A stretch of 64,000 nt of DNA from Glaciecola nitratireducens FR1064 (GCF_000226565.1 NC_016041.1:682001-746000), one strand, 5' to 3'; numbered from the stretch's first letter, positions 49,479-63,057 are shown. Notes: generated by a model not told the origin, from the sequence alone. Numbers and translations are program-made.

Positions 49479-50099
49479 ATGGCTAGATATTTGGGTCCAA
49501 AACTCAAACTAAGTCGTCGTGAAGGAACTGATTTGTTCCTTAAGAGCGGCGTAAGAGCAATTGAAAGTAAATGTAAAATTGACCAAGCTCCTGGTCAGCA
49601 TGGCGCCCGTCGCGGTCGTCTGTCTGATTACGGTGTTCAATTGCGTGAAAAGCAAAAAGTACGTCGTATGTATGGCGTATTGGAAAAACAGTTTAGAAAC
49701 TACTATAAAGAAGCTGCTCGCCTTAAAGGCAATACAGGTGAAAACTTGTTGCAACTTTTAGAACAGCGTTTAGATAACGTTGTTTACCGCATGGGCTTTG
49801 CCAGCACTCGTGCTGAAGCTCGTCAACTCGTTAGCCATAAAGCTATCGTAGTAAACGGTAAAGTAGTGAACATTCCATCATTCAACGTAAAAGCTGAAGA
49901 TGTGGTTGCTGTTCGTGAAAAAGCGAAAAAACAGGCCCGTATTGTTTCTGCACTAGAATTAGCAGATCAACGCGAGAAACCAACTTGGTTGGAAGTTGAC
50001 AATACGAAAATGGAAGGTGTTTTTAAACGCGTTCCAGAAAGAACGGATTTGTCTGCGGACATAAACGAACAGTTGATTGTCGAACTTTACTCTAAGTAA
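49479..50099 (+). CDS. rpsD: 30S ribosomal protein S4
   Basis: 206 residues, with the S4 RNA-binding fold near [21 protein letters not shown]. It is a primary 16S binder and in E. coli the feedback repressor of this operon. The leader at 48629 supports the same control here. An N-terminal Cys cluster is absent. Confidence 0.98.
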   Translation: MARYLGPKLKLSRREGTDLFLKSGVRAIESKCKIDQAPGQHGARRGRLSDYGVQLREKQKVRRMYGVLEKQFRNYYKEAARLKGNTGENLLQLLEQRLDNVVYRMGFASTRAEARQLVSHKAIVVNGKVVNIPSFNVKAEDVVAVREKAKKQARIVSALELADQREKPTWLEVDNTKMEGVFKRVPERTDLSADINEQLIVELYSK

Positions 50100-50122
50100 A
50101 GATTAACTAAAGAGGATACATT

Positions 50123-51109
50123 GTGGGTTCAGTGACCGAATTCCTAAAGCCAAGATTAGTTGAAATTGAAAATATTTCACCTACTCGTGCAAAAGTAACA
50201 CTAGAGCCTTTAGAGCGAGGCTTCGGCCATACTCTAGGTAATGCGCTTCGTCGTATTTTGCTTTCGTCTATGCCAGGTTGTGCAGTGACTGAAGTTGAAA
50301 TTGATGGTGTATTACATGAGTACAGCACTAAAGAAGGTGTTCAAGAAGACGTAATTGAAATTTTGCTTAACCTTAAAGGACTAGCAGTTCGTCTTGAAGG
50401 TAAAACCGAGGCAACTCTTACACTAGTTAAATCTGGTGCAGGTTTAGTTGTTGCCGGTGATATCCAGCACGATGGTGACGTTGAGATCGTAAATCCAGAG
50501 CACGTTATTTGTACTTTAACTGGCGAAGCTGAGTTGAGCATGCGCATCAAAGTAGAAATGGGCCGAGGTTATGTTCCAGCTTCAACTCGTCGTTCCTCTG
50601 AAGATGATGATCGTCCTATTGGTCGTTTATTAGTTGATGCTTCATACAGCCCTGTAGAACGTATTGCTTATTCTGTAGAGTCAGCTCGTGTTGAACAACG
50701 CACTGACCTAGACAAGCTAATTATCGATATGGAAACTAACGGTACTTTAGACCCAGAAGAAGCGATTCGCCGTTCTGCTACTATTTTAGCTGAGCAATTA
50801 GATGCCTTCGTAGAATTACGTGACATTTCTGAGCCGGTTGAAAAAGAAGAGAAACCAGAATTCGATCCAATTCTACTTCGTCCTGTTGACGACTTAGAGT
50901 TAACGGTTCGTTCTGCTAACTGTTTGAAAGCGGAAGCTATCCAATATATTGGTGACCTGGTACAGCGTACTGAAGTTGAACTTCTTAAAACGCCTAACTT
51001 AGGTAAGAAGTCGCTTACAGAAATTAAAGATGTACTTGCTTCTCGTGGTTTGTCACTAGGCATGCGCCTAGAAAATTGGCCACCAGAATCAATCGCTGAA
51101 AAAGATTAA
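50123..51109 (+). CDS. rpoA: RNA polymerase alpha subunit
   Basis: 328 residues from a GTG start with AGAGGA upstream. The N-terminal domain ([26 protein letters not shown]) assembles the enzyme. The C-terminal domain (about 250-328, with [11 protein letters not shown] and [16 protein letters not shown]) contacts UP elements and activators, which fits the AT-rich region before the rRNA promoter here. Confidence 0.98.
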   Translation: MGSVTEFLKPRLVEIENISPTRAKVTLEPLERGFGHTLGNALRRILLSSMPGCAVTEVEIDGVLHEYSTKEGVQEDVIEILLNLKGLAVRLEGKTEATLTLVKSGAGLVVAGDIQHDGDVEIVNPEHVICTLTGEAELSMRIKVEMGRGYVPASTRRSSEDDDRPIGRLLVDASYSPVERIAYSVESARVEQRTDLDKLIIDMETNGTLDPEEAIRRSATILAEQLDAFVELRDISEPVEKEEKPEFDPILLRPVDDLELTVRSANCLKAEAIQYIGDLVQRTEVELLKTPNLGKKSLTEIKDVLASRGLSLGMRLENWPPESIAEKD

Positions 51110-51150
51110 TCAGGTTTTAGATAAACTGATTTGTAAAGAAGGATATAGCT

Positions 51151-51552
51151 ATGCGCCATCGCAAGAGTGGTAGACAGTTAAATCGCAATAGCAGCCACAG
51201 ACAAGCAATGTTTAAAAACATGGCAGGTTCTTTGGTAAAGCACGAAGTTATTAAAACTACGTTGCCTAAAGCGAAAGAACTACGTCGAGTAATTGAGCCG
51301 CTAATCACATTAGCAAAGCAAGATAGTGTTGCTAATCGTCGTCTTGCTTTTGCAAGAACCGGTGATAAAGAAGTGGTAGGTAAATTGTTTAACGAACTTG
51401 GTCCGCGTTACGACACACGTCCAGGTGGTTATAGTCGTATATTGAAGTGTGGTTTCCGTGCAGGTGACAACGCTCCAATGGCTTACGTTGAATTGGTTGA
51501 CCGTCCTGTTGTTGAATCTACTGAAGAAGTAGTTGAAGTAACAGAAGACTAG
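51151..51552 (+). CDS. rplQ: 50S ribosomal protein L17
   Basis: 133 residues. [20 protein letters not shown] and the internal [20 protein letters not shown] are conserved. The last gene of the alpha operon, with an acidic tail, followed by a strong terminator. Confidence 0.98.
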   Translation: MRHRKSGRQLNRNSSHRQAMFKNMAGSLVKHEVIKTTLPKAKELRRVIEPLITLAKQDSVANRRLAFARTGDKEVVGKLFNELGPRYDTRPGGYSRILKCGFRAGDNAPMAYVELVDRPVVESTEEVVEVTED

Positions 51553-51577
51553 TCACTCTCTAATTAGAGAATGAAAT

Positions 51578-51606
51578 TAAAAAACCCGGCAATTGCCGGG
51601 TTTTTT
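51578..51606 (+). terminator. Terminator of the alpha operon
   Basis: A perfect stem with arms around AACCCGGC and GCCGGGTT (51581-51590 with 51595-51604), a 4-base loop AATT, and a T tract. The A tract on the other side may also stop the converging repeat-protein gene. Confidence 0.93.
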
Positions 51607-51659
51607 GTTATATGGGTTGTGGGCTGGAAGTCGATATTAAATCTTATATCTTTACGCTT

Positions 51660-52457
51660 CTATTTTTCTATATAGTATCTGTCTACATATACCTTTGCTT
51701 GTGCATTTGTCAATCCACCTCTCATAGCACTCGCGCTAATCAAATCTTGTTCAATACCGCGTCGCTCTGCTAATTCTATTAAGCGCTCTAGGGCTTCTGG
51801 ATGTTTTGCCAATTGTTCAACCGATATTATGATCATTGATTCAGACTCAGAAGAGTCATCAGGGAAAAGTGCAAGCAATGCTTCGACCACATATTTTCCA
51901 ACAAGCGGTACTTCTTGAATGGTAGTGACTAAAACTTCCAATGTTTTGTTAGGGTATGTCCTTGCTAGTGTTTTTGCTATTTGATCGGCAGAATCCGGTT
52001 CCATAGTAACGGCGGTTTTTACAATTTCATTGAATTGGTCAGGAGAAAACTTACAAGCTGCTTCTGTTACATATTCTGCATAACTGGGTTCTGCATTTAT
52101 AGCTAAGGTTACTAGTTCGGTAGTAGGGGCAAGATCTCGAGTAATAGCTAGTTCAAGGATATCGTCTATATAAGCCGGCTGAGACGACACTGCAGCGGAA
52201 ACGATTTCTCTGTACTTGTCTGGATATGTATCCAATGCAATTTCTACTAAGTCGGATGTATTTTCCGGGTATCTCGCTAAAACTGTTCGAATCGCCCTTC
52301 CAACAGAGTTACTGCTACGCACTTGTTGTTTAAGAAAATGACTGGATTGCTCAGAGGATACAACTGAGGCGTCCACAAGTTCGTTAGTATTGTTTTGTGC
52401 GGCTACATATCCGCTACTAATCATCAATACGCTAATTGCTAGGACTGAAAGTTTCAT
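51660..52457 (-). CDS. Exported protein with tandem 15-residue helical repeats
   Basis: 265 residues with a signal peptide (cleavage near YVAA-QN). I do not recognise the family. Residues about 58-205 consist of repeats of exactly 15: a proline recurs at positions 64, 79, 94, 124, 139, 154, 169, 184 and 199, with Leu at 109 where one is missing. Each unit has the pattern Ala/Leu-Ala-hydrophobic, three variable, Pro, five variable, then Ile/Val/Leu-Val. This predicts a helical solenoid, perhaps for binding. The C-terminal 45 residues are charged and outside the repeats. It is convergent with rplQ and upstream of rRNA on the other strand. Confidence 0.75.
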   Translation of the reverse strand: MKLSVLAISVLMISSGYVAAQNNTNELVDASVVSSEQSSHFLKQQVRSSNSVGRAIRTVLARYPENTSDLVEIALDTYPDKYREIVSAAVSSQPAYIDDILELAITRDLAPTTELVTLAINAEPSYAEYVTEAACKFSPDQFNEIVKTAVTMEPDSADQIAKTLARTYPNKTLEVLVTTIQEVPLVGKYVVEALLALFPDDSSESESMIIISVEQLAKHPEALERLIELAERRGIEQDLISASAMRGGLTNAQAKVYVDRYYIEK

Positions 52458-52689
52458 ATGTTTTCCTCTTCCGTTTTAGTCTTATCGGCACAACAAGAGT
52501 TTATAACAGATTTGTTAAGTTACGCTTAAGTGAAAAATCTTTCAACATTTGTGTGTATTGCTATTGACCTATTCGTATAAATGACTACAATGCGCGTCGC
52601 TTTCGAGATTGGCTTCTTAGCAGGAATGTTAAGACTGTGTAATGTTGAAAAAGTTTACATTTATTTACATTCTATGAACATTAATAAAT

Positions 52690-52764
52690 GTATTTACCAA
52701 CAAGTTAAATTAATTAAAAAAAATTAATAAAATAAGTTGACAATAAATTTGATGCAGGTAGTAT
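52690..52764 (+). promoter_or_regulatory. rRNA operon promoter with UP-like element
   Basis: TTGACA (52737-52742) lies 16 bases from TAGTAT (52759-52764), followed by ACGCATCC, the same discriminator as the orphan tRNA-Thr promoter. The preceding 45 bases are almost all A and T, as in a UP element bound by the alpha C-terminal domain. Confidence 0.8.
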
Positions 52765-52830
52765 ACGCATCCCTTGAGACGGCACAGAACGTGACTCTCA
52801 AGTCGCTAGTGAAATAGAAAGAAGCTGGCA

Positions 52831-52846
52831 TGTTCTTTAACAATTT
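52831..52846 (+). promoter_or_regulatory. boxA-type antitermination element in the rRNA leader
   Basis: TGTTCTTTAACAATTT closely resembles E. coli rrn boxA (TGCTCTTTAACA). An identical copy precedes 23S at 54919. Family knowledge: NusB and S10 (NusE) bind boxA for rRNA antitermination. Confidence 0.8.
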
Positions 52847-52872
52847 ATAACAAGACAATCTGTGTGGGCACT
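52847..52872 (+). other. 5' arm of the 16S precursor processing stem
   Basis: This 26-base stretch pairs with 54471-54496 downstream of 16S: 23 Watson-Crick pairs, two G-T pairs and one mismatch by my count. It brackets 16S as the RNase III stem does in E. coli. Confidence 0.75.
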
Positions 52873-52913
52873 CATTAAGAGTGTCGACAACAAAAAACGA
52901 TTTACAAAAAATT

Positions 52914-54446
<1,533 letters not shown>

Positions 54447-54470
54447 CTATTAGTTGCGCGTTCTTAATGC

Positions 54471-54496
54471 AGTGTTCACACAGATTATCTTGTTAT
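54471..54496 (+). other. 3' arm of the 16S precursor processing stem
   Basis: Complementary to 52847-52872 in the leader; together they loop out 16S for RNase III cleavage. Confidence 0.75.
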
Positions 54497-54545
54497 ATAA
54501 AAGAAAGAGTAAAAAAGTAGTTTAGGCAATATAAGCCTGCAACAT

Positions 54546-54622
<77 letters not shown>

Positions 54623-54725
54623 TTTTGTGATTTTTACTGCGTTGGACGCCACCTCATGTGCAAAAGCACACTTCGGTAGCTTCCGCCTTGTTAAAATCCC
54701 AAAATACATTTTTACTCGCATGTAA

Positions 54726-54801
54726 GGGGCTTTAGCTCAGCTGGGAGAGCGCCTGCCTTGCACGCAGGAGGTCAGCAGTTCGATCCTGCTAAGCTCCACC
54801 A
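54726..54801 (+). tRNA. tRNA-Ala (anticodon TGC)
   Basis: A 76-base cloverleaf with acceptor GGGGCTT/AAGCTCC (one G-T pair), anticodon TGC in CTTGCAC and an encoded CCA. It forms the classic Ile-Ala spacer pair. Confidence 0.97.
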
Positions 54802-54918
54802 ATTTCTGTGATGGAAATTGACCTTACATGAAAAGGCAACAACCTTAATGAATACGCATATTGAATGTTTATCCATTAAGGTTTTTTAAACCTTAAAAGT
54901 GACGCATTAGTGTGTCAC

Positions 54919-54934
54919 TGTTCTTTAACAATTT
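54919..54934 (+). promoter_or_regulatory. Second boxA-type element before 23S
   Basis: TGTTCTTTAACAATTT, identical to the leader copy at 52831. It probably reloads the antitermination complex before 23S. Confidence 0.75.
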
Positions 54935-55070
54935 GGAAAGCTGATAATTAGTAATCAATATTTAACGAAAGAGTAATTGATGAATTAAATTCAACTTAGG
55001 TTGAATGAGATTCTTTCAACGCTACTCTATCTGACAAAGTGTAAGTGATTGATGTCATTAACCGTCATTA

Positions 55071-55130
55071 GGCGAGTGATACATCGGTTGCGTAGAAGTT
55101 TCCGCTGAAAGGCGCGAAAATTCTACACGA
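55071..55130 (+). repeat. Spacer hairpin element, copy 1 (16S-23S spacer)
   Basis: The element begins GGCGAGTGATACATCGGTTG and forms a hairpin whose base pairs GTAGAA (55092-55097) with TTCTAC (55121-55126). A related copy lies at 58329 in the 23S-5S spacer. The first 28 bases agree at 24 positions. Confidence 0.7.
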
Positions 55131-55284
55131 TATTTGATTAGCAAAACTTGTCATGCATACGACTAGCAGATTACGAGCAATCGTTAAGCTGCACCACAGT
55201 TGCCGATTAAAAAGGCGGTGGCTGATAAAATGCGCATGTTTTCATTCTTGGCGGGGTGAATACGTACGCTATTTTGGGTTGTAT

Positions 55285-58163
<2,879 letters not shown>

Positions 58164-58328
58164 ACAACACCAAAGTAGCGTAAGCGAAAGGGTTGAAGTG
58201 TGACAAGTAGCCAAATCAAATAAAGTAAGACAGAGTAGTGACTCTGCGTTGAATAGAGACATTGATTATTAGCTTTCTAAATATGTTAAAACAAAGATTA
58301 ATGTAATTGTTGTCATCTACCGCCCTGT

Positions 58329-58385
58329 GGCGAGAGAGACATCAGTTGCGCAGAAGCCATCGCAAAGAGCGCGATGATTCTGCAC
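58329..58385 (+). repeat. Spacer hairpin element, copy 2 (23S-5S spacer)
   Basis: Begins GGCGAGAGAGACATCAGTTG. The hairpin base pairs GCAGAA (58350-58355) with TTCTGC (58378-58383), and CATCGC pairs with GCGATG inside. Compared with copy 1 the basal pair T-A has become C-G on both sides, a compensatory change. Confidence 0.7.
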
Positions 58386-58393
58386 CAAGCTTA

Positions 58394-58512
58394 TGCCTGA
58401 CGGCAATAGCGATACGGTACCACCTGAATCCATTTCGAACTCAGAAGTGAAACGTATTAGCGGCAATGGTAGTGTGGGGTTTCCCCATGTGAGAGTAGCA
58501 CACCGTCAGGCT
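58394..58512 (+). rRNA. 5S ribosomal RNA
   Basis: About 119 bases from TGCCTGACGG to CCGTCAGGCT, whose ends pair. CGAACTCAGAAGTGAAACG and the GGTAGTGTGGGG segment are diagnostic. Last gene of the rRNA operon; no tRNA follows it. Confidence 0.96.
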
Positions 58513-58522
58513 CCCATTTAAG

Positions 58523-58547
58523 AACCCGTCCTCGCGACGGGTTTTTT
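58523..58547 (+). terminator. Terminator of the rRNA operon
   Basis: AACCCGTC pairs with GACGGGTT around CTCGC, then a T tract. Confidence 0.93.
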
Positions 58548-58631
58548 CTTTCTAGACACGAGAAAACGCATTGCTATGAGTGCTCGGCCACAATCTTATA
58601 TGCTTGGTCCTTGATGCTTAATAATCGAAAA

Positions 58632-59318
58632 CTAGTATGTTTTCGTTAATGTTAATCTGTTTGTTGGCGGATACATCAAATTAAATGGTTCAAAGATAAA
58701 CTGTTGGCTGAATGTAAATTTGTTGAACAGTAATCGCAGATGAGGGAGGTTGATTGCGAAACTATCCCAATCTGGCAGTGGGTACAGACTGATAGTCCCT
58801 CCTACTTTCAATATCCTATAAATTTCTGCAAAGACAGCTAATAATTCTTCCTCAGTATCAATCCAAATAGGAATAAACCAGCAGCTGAGTATCATGTCGA
58901 TTGTATTATCGAAGAACGGTAATTGATTAGCACTCGCGGAAATTGCTCGATCGAGCCCAGGGGCATTGATATCATATTTGCCTGTTCCACCAGTTAATCG
59001 TGCTAATAAGACATCTGAGGATCTGAAAGCATTACACTGCTTGAGAACCGGATCAACGCCGTAAAATTCGATTCCGTTGTCATAACAAGCCCTGAACATA
59101 GACTCTTTGGAATAAGGTGAATATCCGCAGCCAATATCAAGTAATTTCTTTCCTTGTAAACTTGCTAAAATAGTTTGTGGTGACTGGTCGTCAAAGAAAA
59201 CTCTTCGATAATATGAAAAAGGTCGACTGGTTATCGGGAGCCCACCGCAATAAAGCGCTAGCTGCCGAATTTGAACTAGAGTAGACCAGTATGAAAAGTT
59301 AGCAATAAGGTTGTTGAT
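58632..59318 (-). CDS. Class I SAM-dependent methyltransferase with a possible ATC start
   Basis: The reading frame is open from a TAG at 59343-59345 to the stop at 58632, but has no ATG, GTG or TTG before the ATG at 59099. That ATG lies after the SAM-binding motif LLDIGCGYSP, so it would truncate the enzyme. AAGGGGG at about 59327-59333 lies 8 bases before an ATC at 59318, which would give 228 residues. Motif I (LLDIGCGYSP), VDPVL, the post-I region DMILSCWFIPIW and ILKVGGTISLYPL are present. Either ATC is used as start, or this is a recently start-damaged gene. The substrate is unknown. Confidence 0.6.
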   Translation of the reverse strand: MNNLIANFSYWSTLVQIRQLALYCGGLPITSRPFSYYRRVFFDDQSPQTILASLQGKKLLDIGCGYSPYSKESMFRACYDNGIEFYGVDPVLKQCNAFRSSDVLLARLTGGTGKYDINAPGLDRAISASANQLPFFDNTIDMILSCWFIPIWIDTEEELLAVFAEIYRILKVGGTISLYPLPDWDSFAINLPHLRLLFNKFTFSQQFIFEPFNLMYPPTNRLTLTKTY

Positions 59319-59710
59319 AGTTAGTTCCCCCTTAATAAAACTCTACGGTTCACGAGTGATTAACTTTTATAGTCGGTGCAGCATTAGAACGAATGGCATG
59401 CTTTCAGTTTGAAATAGCACAGTCTCTTCCAATTGGAAGAGAGTTAAAAAAAGAAAGCTGAAACAAACTATCGTAGTAAATTGACGTTGAGATGAGTAAT
59501 TCTCACTCTATTATCATTAAGCGCAGGCATCATCCTAGACGCAATGTGCGATAGCGTCAGTGCGCTGCCGCACCAAACACGATGAGGATGAATTTAGATA
59601 TACGTATTGATTGGTTATTTTTTTGGCTTAATACTTAGGCCTGAGCAGTCTTCAATTTGGTGTCGAAACACTGTACAGGCATAACAGGCAAAGAGGCCCG
59701 TACTTATCGA
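59319..59710. other. Gap between methyltransferase and DUF3010 genes
   Basis: About 390 bases without a supported gene. It contains a perfect 18-base palindrome, CTCTTCCAATTGGAAGAG (59424-59441), possibly an operator. Confidence 0.45.
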
Positions 59711-60169
59711 CTACTCTGCTAACTCTACGGGGGGCGGCGGGTACTGTAAGTTCATGTGTTTAGCGTATGCAACGGTAAACGCTGCTTCTTGAAACGCTTT
59801 TAGGCCAGTCTCTGCAAACGGTACTACAACTGGATTACGTTTAATTGACTCTTTAAAAACCTGCGGTGACATGGTTTCAACATCAAGTCCTTCGATGAGT
59901 TGAATCGCAGCTTCCATTTTGAACCCTAAAGCGCCTCCAGCAAACTTCCCTTTTAATGGCCTTTCTTTAATAACAACAGAATCAATACCGTAATCTGCCA
60001 TTAGCTTGCTAAAAGTAGACTGAAAATAACGGATGTCGCCGGTACTGTTACGTTTATTAAACTCGACCTTACGAACTCGGCACTCAGGTAGGTTAAACAA
60101 GCCATCTTTAAAAGATAGTAAACATACAATCGCTTCAGAACCTTTTAATTCCACACCACATATTTTCAT
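59711..60169 (-). CDS. DUF3010 family protein
   Basis: 152 residues from the ATG at 60169, which has GAGA just upstream and gives the family start MKICGVELKGSEAIVCLL. A longer frame to 60208 is less likely. The opening strand-turn-strand and the later VVIKERPLKGKFAGGALGFKMEAAIQLI recall the RNase H-like fold of RuvC/RuvX relatives. That is an impression, not a proof, and the function is unknown. It is divergent from murB. Confidence 0.8.
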   Translation of the reverse strand: MKICGVELKGSEAIVCLLSFKDGLFNLPECRVRKVEFNKRNSTGDIRYFQSTFSKLMADYGIDSVVIKERPLKGKFAGGALGFKMEAAIQLIEGLDVETMSPQVFKESIKRNPVVVPFAETGLKAFQEAAFTVAYAKHMNLQYPPPPVELAE

Positions 60170-60378
60170 ATTATATTCTCTATTTTCGACGCCGTTATTG
60201 TAACCCATTCGATAAAAACTCTCACCACCAAATTGCTAGCGCTTGAAAACAATATTTAATTATTGAAAATACATCACCGCGTCGATATAAAAAAACGCGT
60301 TTAAATAGTAAAAGTTGGTATCATTAGAACCAACTAGCTTTATGTACTCTGTACCTTGCACAAGAATGGGCAACAACC

Positions 60379-61377
60379 GTGGTATCTTTAAAACAACTAC
60401 ATACTTTTGGTTTTGATACCTCAGCTCAAGACCTTGTTGAAATTAACAATCGCGACGATTTGATTTCAGTATTTCGACGCGTAAAAAATAAAACGTATTA
60501 TTTATTAGGTGAGGGCAGTAATAGTATTTTCTTGGAGGACTTTACTGGAACTATTGTTCTCAATAAATTGAAAGGCATAGAACTGCAGGAAAGTGATACA
60601 GAGTTTTGTTTATCGGTTGCTTCTGGCGAACCATGGCACGAACTGGTTGAATACACGCTCTCGAACGGTGTTTTTGGTTTCGAAAATCTTGCATTAATAC
60701 CAGGAACGGTTGGCGCAGCGCCCATACAAAACATTGGTGCTTACGGTGTCGAGATTGAAAAATTCATCCGAAGTATTGAGTATTACGATATAGATTTAAA
60801 TACTTTCAACATTATTAACCATGAAGAATGCAACTTTGGGTATAGAGACAGTATTTTTAAAAAGCAATTATTCAACAAAGCAGTGATTACTAGCGTTAAT
60901 TTTACAATGCCAAAAAACAACGTGGTTGAGCAGAGTTATGCGCCTTTAAACCAATTAGTTAAACCAACGCCTATTGATATTTTTCACAAGGTCATTGAAG
61001 TCAGAACGGATAAGCTTCCGAACCCTAAAGTGTTAGGCAATGCAGGCAGTTTTTTTAAAAACCCAGTGGTATCGAAACAAATACTAGACGACATTAAAAC
61101 ACGCTTCGATACGGTTCCTTACTTCCAATTATCCGAGGTGAGTTTTAAAGTGCCTGCTGCTTGGCTAATTGACCAACTCGGGTTTAAGGGAAAAATGCAC
61201 TTAGGCGTTAAGTGTCATGAAAGACAACCTTTAGTACTAGTTAACAATGGAAACGGCAATGGAGAAGGATTACTAATGCTAGCAAGAGAAATCAAAAAGA
61301 GTGTTTTCGACACATTCGCTATTGAATTAGAAAATGAAGTCAGATTAGTAGGCAATAGCGGATTGATAGTGTTATGA
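60379..61377 (+). CDS. murB: UDP-N-acetylenolpyruvoylglucosamine reductase
   Basis: 332 residues, type I MurB. It reduces UDP-GlcNAc-enolpyruvate to UDP-MurNAc with FAD and NADPH. The FAD-site segments YLLGEGSNSIFLEDF and ALIPGTVGAAPIQNIGAYGVE, the substrate segment FGYRDSIFK and the catalytic serine loop GNAGSFFKNP are intact. The start is GTG. It overlaps birA by 4 bases. murB-birA order as in E. coli. Confidence 0.97.
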   Translation: MVSLKQLHTFGFDTSAQDLVEINNRDDLISVFRRVKNKTYYLLGEGSNSIFLEDFTGTIVLNKLKGIELQESDTEFCLSVASGEPWHELVEYTLSNGVFGFENLALIPGTVGAAPIQNIGAYGVEIEKFIRSIEYYDIDLNTFNIINHEECNFGYRDSIFKKQLFNKAVITSVNFTMPKNNVVEQSYAPLNQLVKPTPIDIFHKVIEVRTDKLPNPKVLGNAGSFFKNPVVSKQILDDIKTRFDTVPYFQLSEVSFKVPAAWLIDQLGFKGKMHLGVKCHERQPLVLVNNGNGNGEGLLMLAREIKKSVFDTFAIELENEVRLVGNSGLIVL

Positions 61378-62348
61378 GGAAAAAGGCAGCTCAAACTCGC
61401 TCCCTTCTAATAAAGCAATTGGCCAACGGTGACTTTAACTCTGGTGAGCTGTTAGGTGAACTGGTCGGAGTGAGTCGCAGTGCCGTCGCAAATCATATCA
61501 AGTATCTGACCAATATAGGCTTAGATGTGTTTAGTGTAAAAGGACGAGGCTATCGTTTAGCGTCGCCACTGCAGCTATTAGATCAAAACAAGATATCAGC
61601 GTTGTTAGGCCAACAGAGTACAAATGTTGTTGAGGTAGTCAGCATCATTGATTCAACTAATACTTATGTTAAAGAGCATTTGCACCAATTACCCAAAGGC
61701 TATGTTTGTCTGGCCGAAGCGCAAACGCACGGTCGTGGAAGACGCGGTAAAACTTGGGTCTCACCCTTTGGTTCAAGTATTTATATGTCAATGGCCTGGA
61801 CTTTTAAAGGCGGTTACCAGTCAATGGCTGGGCTTTCACTACTAGTTGGTATTGCAATTAATCGCTCACTAAAGACCATGGGCATAAAGGACTGCAAGTT
61901 AAAGTGGCCGAATGACGTTTTCCATAATTGCAGAAAACTCGCAGGAATTTTAGTTGAAGTAGAGGGGCAAGTTGGCTCTGATGCAAGCGCGGTTATTGGA
62001 ATTGGTATCAACGTTGATTTACCCAATGCCGTCAGTGAAATTGACCAACCATTCGTCGACCTAGTTAGCATTACCCAAAAACCAGTTGACCGAAATGAAT
62101 TAGTTGCACTTATCATTTTAACGTTAACTACAATGCTCACAGAATTTGAATTAAAAGGATTAGCCCCATTTTTATCTGAATGGAGAGAAGCTGACTTATT
62201 TTATAATGAATACGTTTATTTAGAGTCTGGTAGCAATAGAATTCACGGTTTAAGTAAAGGTATAAATGAAGGGGGGGCTTTAATGCTAGAAAATGCAGGT
62301 AAAGTCACACCGCATCACGGTGGAGAAATCAGTGTTAGAAAAAGCTAA
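61374..62348 (+). CDS. birA: Biotin-protein ligase and biotin operon repressor
   Basis: 324 residues. The N-terminal winged helix (about 8-65, GELLGELVGVSRSAVANHIKYL) is the DNA-binding part. The ligase domain has AQTHGRGRRGKTWVSPFGSSIYMSM and the KWPNDVF and GIGINVDLP segments, which bind biotinyl-AMP. The C-terminal SH3-like part is present. It biotinylates acetyl-CoA carboxylase and represses biotin genes. It overlaps both neighbours. Confidence 0.97.
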   Translation: MRKKAAQTRSLLIKQLANGDFNSGELLGELVGVSRSAVANHIKYLTNIGLDVFSVKGRGYRLASPLQLLDQNKISALLGQQSTNVVEVVSIIDSTNTYVKEHLHQLPKGYVCLAEAQTHGRGRRGKTWVSPFGSSIYMSMAWTFKGGYQSMAGLSLLVGIAINRSLKTMGIKDCKLKWPNDVFHNCRKLAGILVEVEGQVGSDASAVIGIGINVDLPNAVSEIDQPFVDLVSITQKPVDRNELVALIILTLTTMLTEFELKGLAPFLSEWREADLFYNEYVYLESGSNRIHGLSKGINEGGALMLENAGKVTPHHGGEISVRKS

Positions 62349-63057
62349 TTTATGCATTGATGTCGGCAATACTTCTATAAAATCAGCGCTATATGATCCG
62401 AACGAACGCGGTATTGCTTACATTTCACGTTATCGTGATGCTAGTGAGTTAATAACACCGATTCAAGCCGCTGGTCGTGTTTACCTTTCCAATGTAGGTA
62501 AAGAAGACGTCACTCTCCTTATTCAATCTATCTGTGCAGATAATAATGTTCAGTTGTTTATTGCTGAAACCCAAAAAAGCGCATTTGGTTTAACAAATTC
62601 TTATTCAACTCCATCAAATATGGGGGTCGATCGCTGGCTTGCGATGCTCGCATGTATGCAAAAAAGTCAAAGTAAAACCTTTTTAGTCGTCGATATTGGT
62701 ACAGCTATGACAGTTGATGCGGTACAAAACGGAGTTCACCTCGGAGGATGGATCGTTCCTGGACTCTCTTTACTCAAGCAAAGTTTGTTTAAAAATACAC
62801 AGCGCGTGTTTGGAAGTGAGGAAAATTTCGGTTTAACAGACTTTGGTAAGGACACACCGCTATGTGTTGACCATGGTTGTACTGCTCAAATTTTAGGCAC
62901 TCTACTGATGGCTGAGAGAGAAATGAAAAAAAATGTCAAAAAATTTGAAATATTTTTGACTGGCGGCGATAAAAAACTATTTTTAAATCTGGATGTTAAA
63001 AATATTATTCAGTGTGAAAATCTGGTTTTAGAAGGTTTAACCTTGTTTGTTGATTAA
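62332..63057 (+). CDS. coaX: Type III pantothenate kinase
   Basis: 241 residues from a GTG at 62332, with GGAG 6 bases upstream and inside the end of birA. A longer frame to 62293 has no such support. The ASKHA motifs CIDVGNTSIKSALYD, GVDRWLAMLA and VDIGTAMTVDAV are intact, so it makes 4'-phosphopantothenate, the first step of CoA synthesis. In E. coli the non-homologous coaA occupies this very place, so the function is kept while the enzyme differs. Confidence 0.93.
   Translation: MLEKANLCIDVGNTSIKSALYDPNERGIAYISRYRDASELITPIQAAGRVYLSNVGKEDVTLLIQSICADNNVQLFIAETQKSAFGLTNSYSTPSNMGVDRWLAMLACMQKSQSKTFLVVDIGTAMTVDAVQNGVHLGGWIVPGLSLLKQSLFKNTQRVFGSEENFGLTDFGKDTPLCVDHGCTAQILGTLLMAEREMKKNVKKFEIFLTGGDKKLFLNLDVKNIIQCENLVLEGLTLFVD

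Noticed and set aside
51557..51570. 14-base palindrome TCTCTAATTAGAGA after rplQ
   Set aside because: It lies just before the clear terminator, has no loop and is AT-rich; probably incidental.
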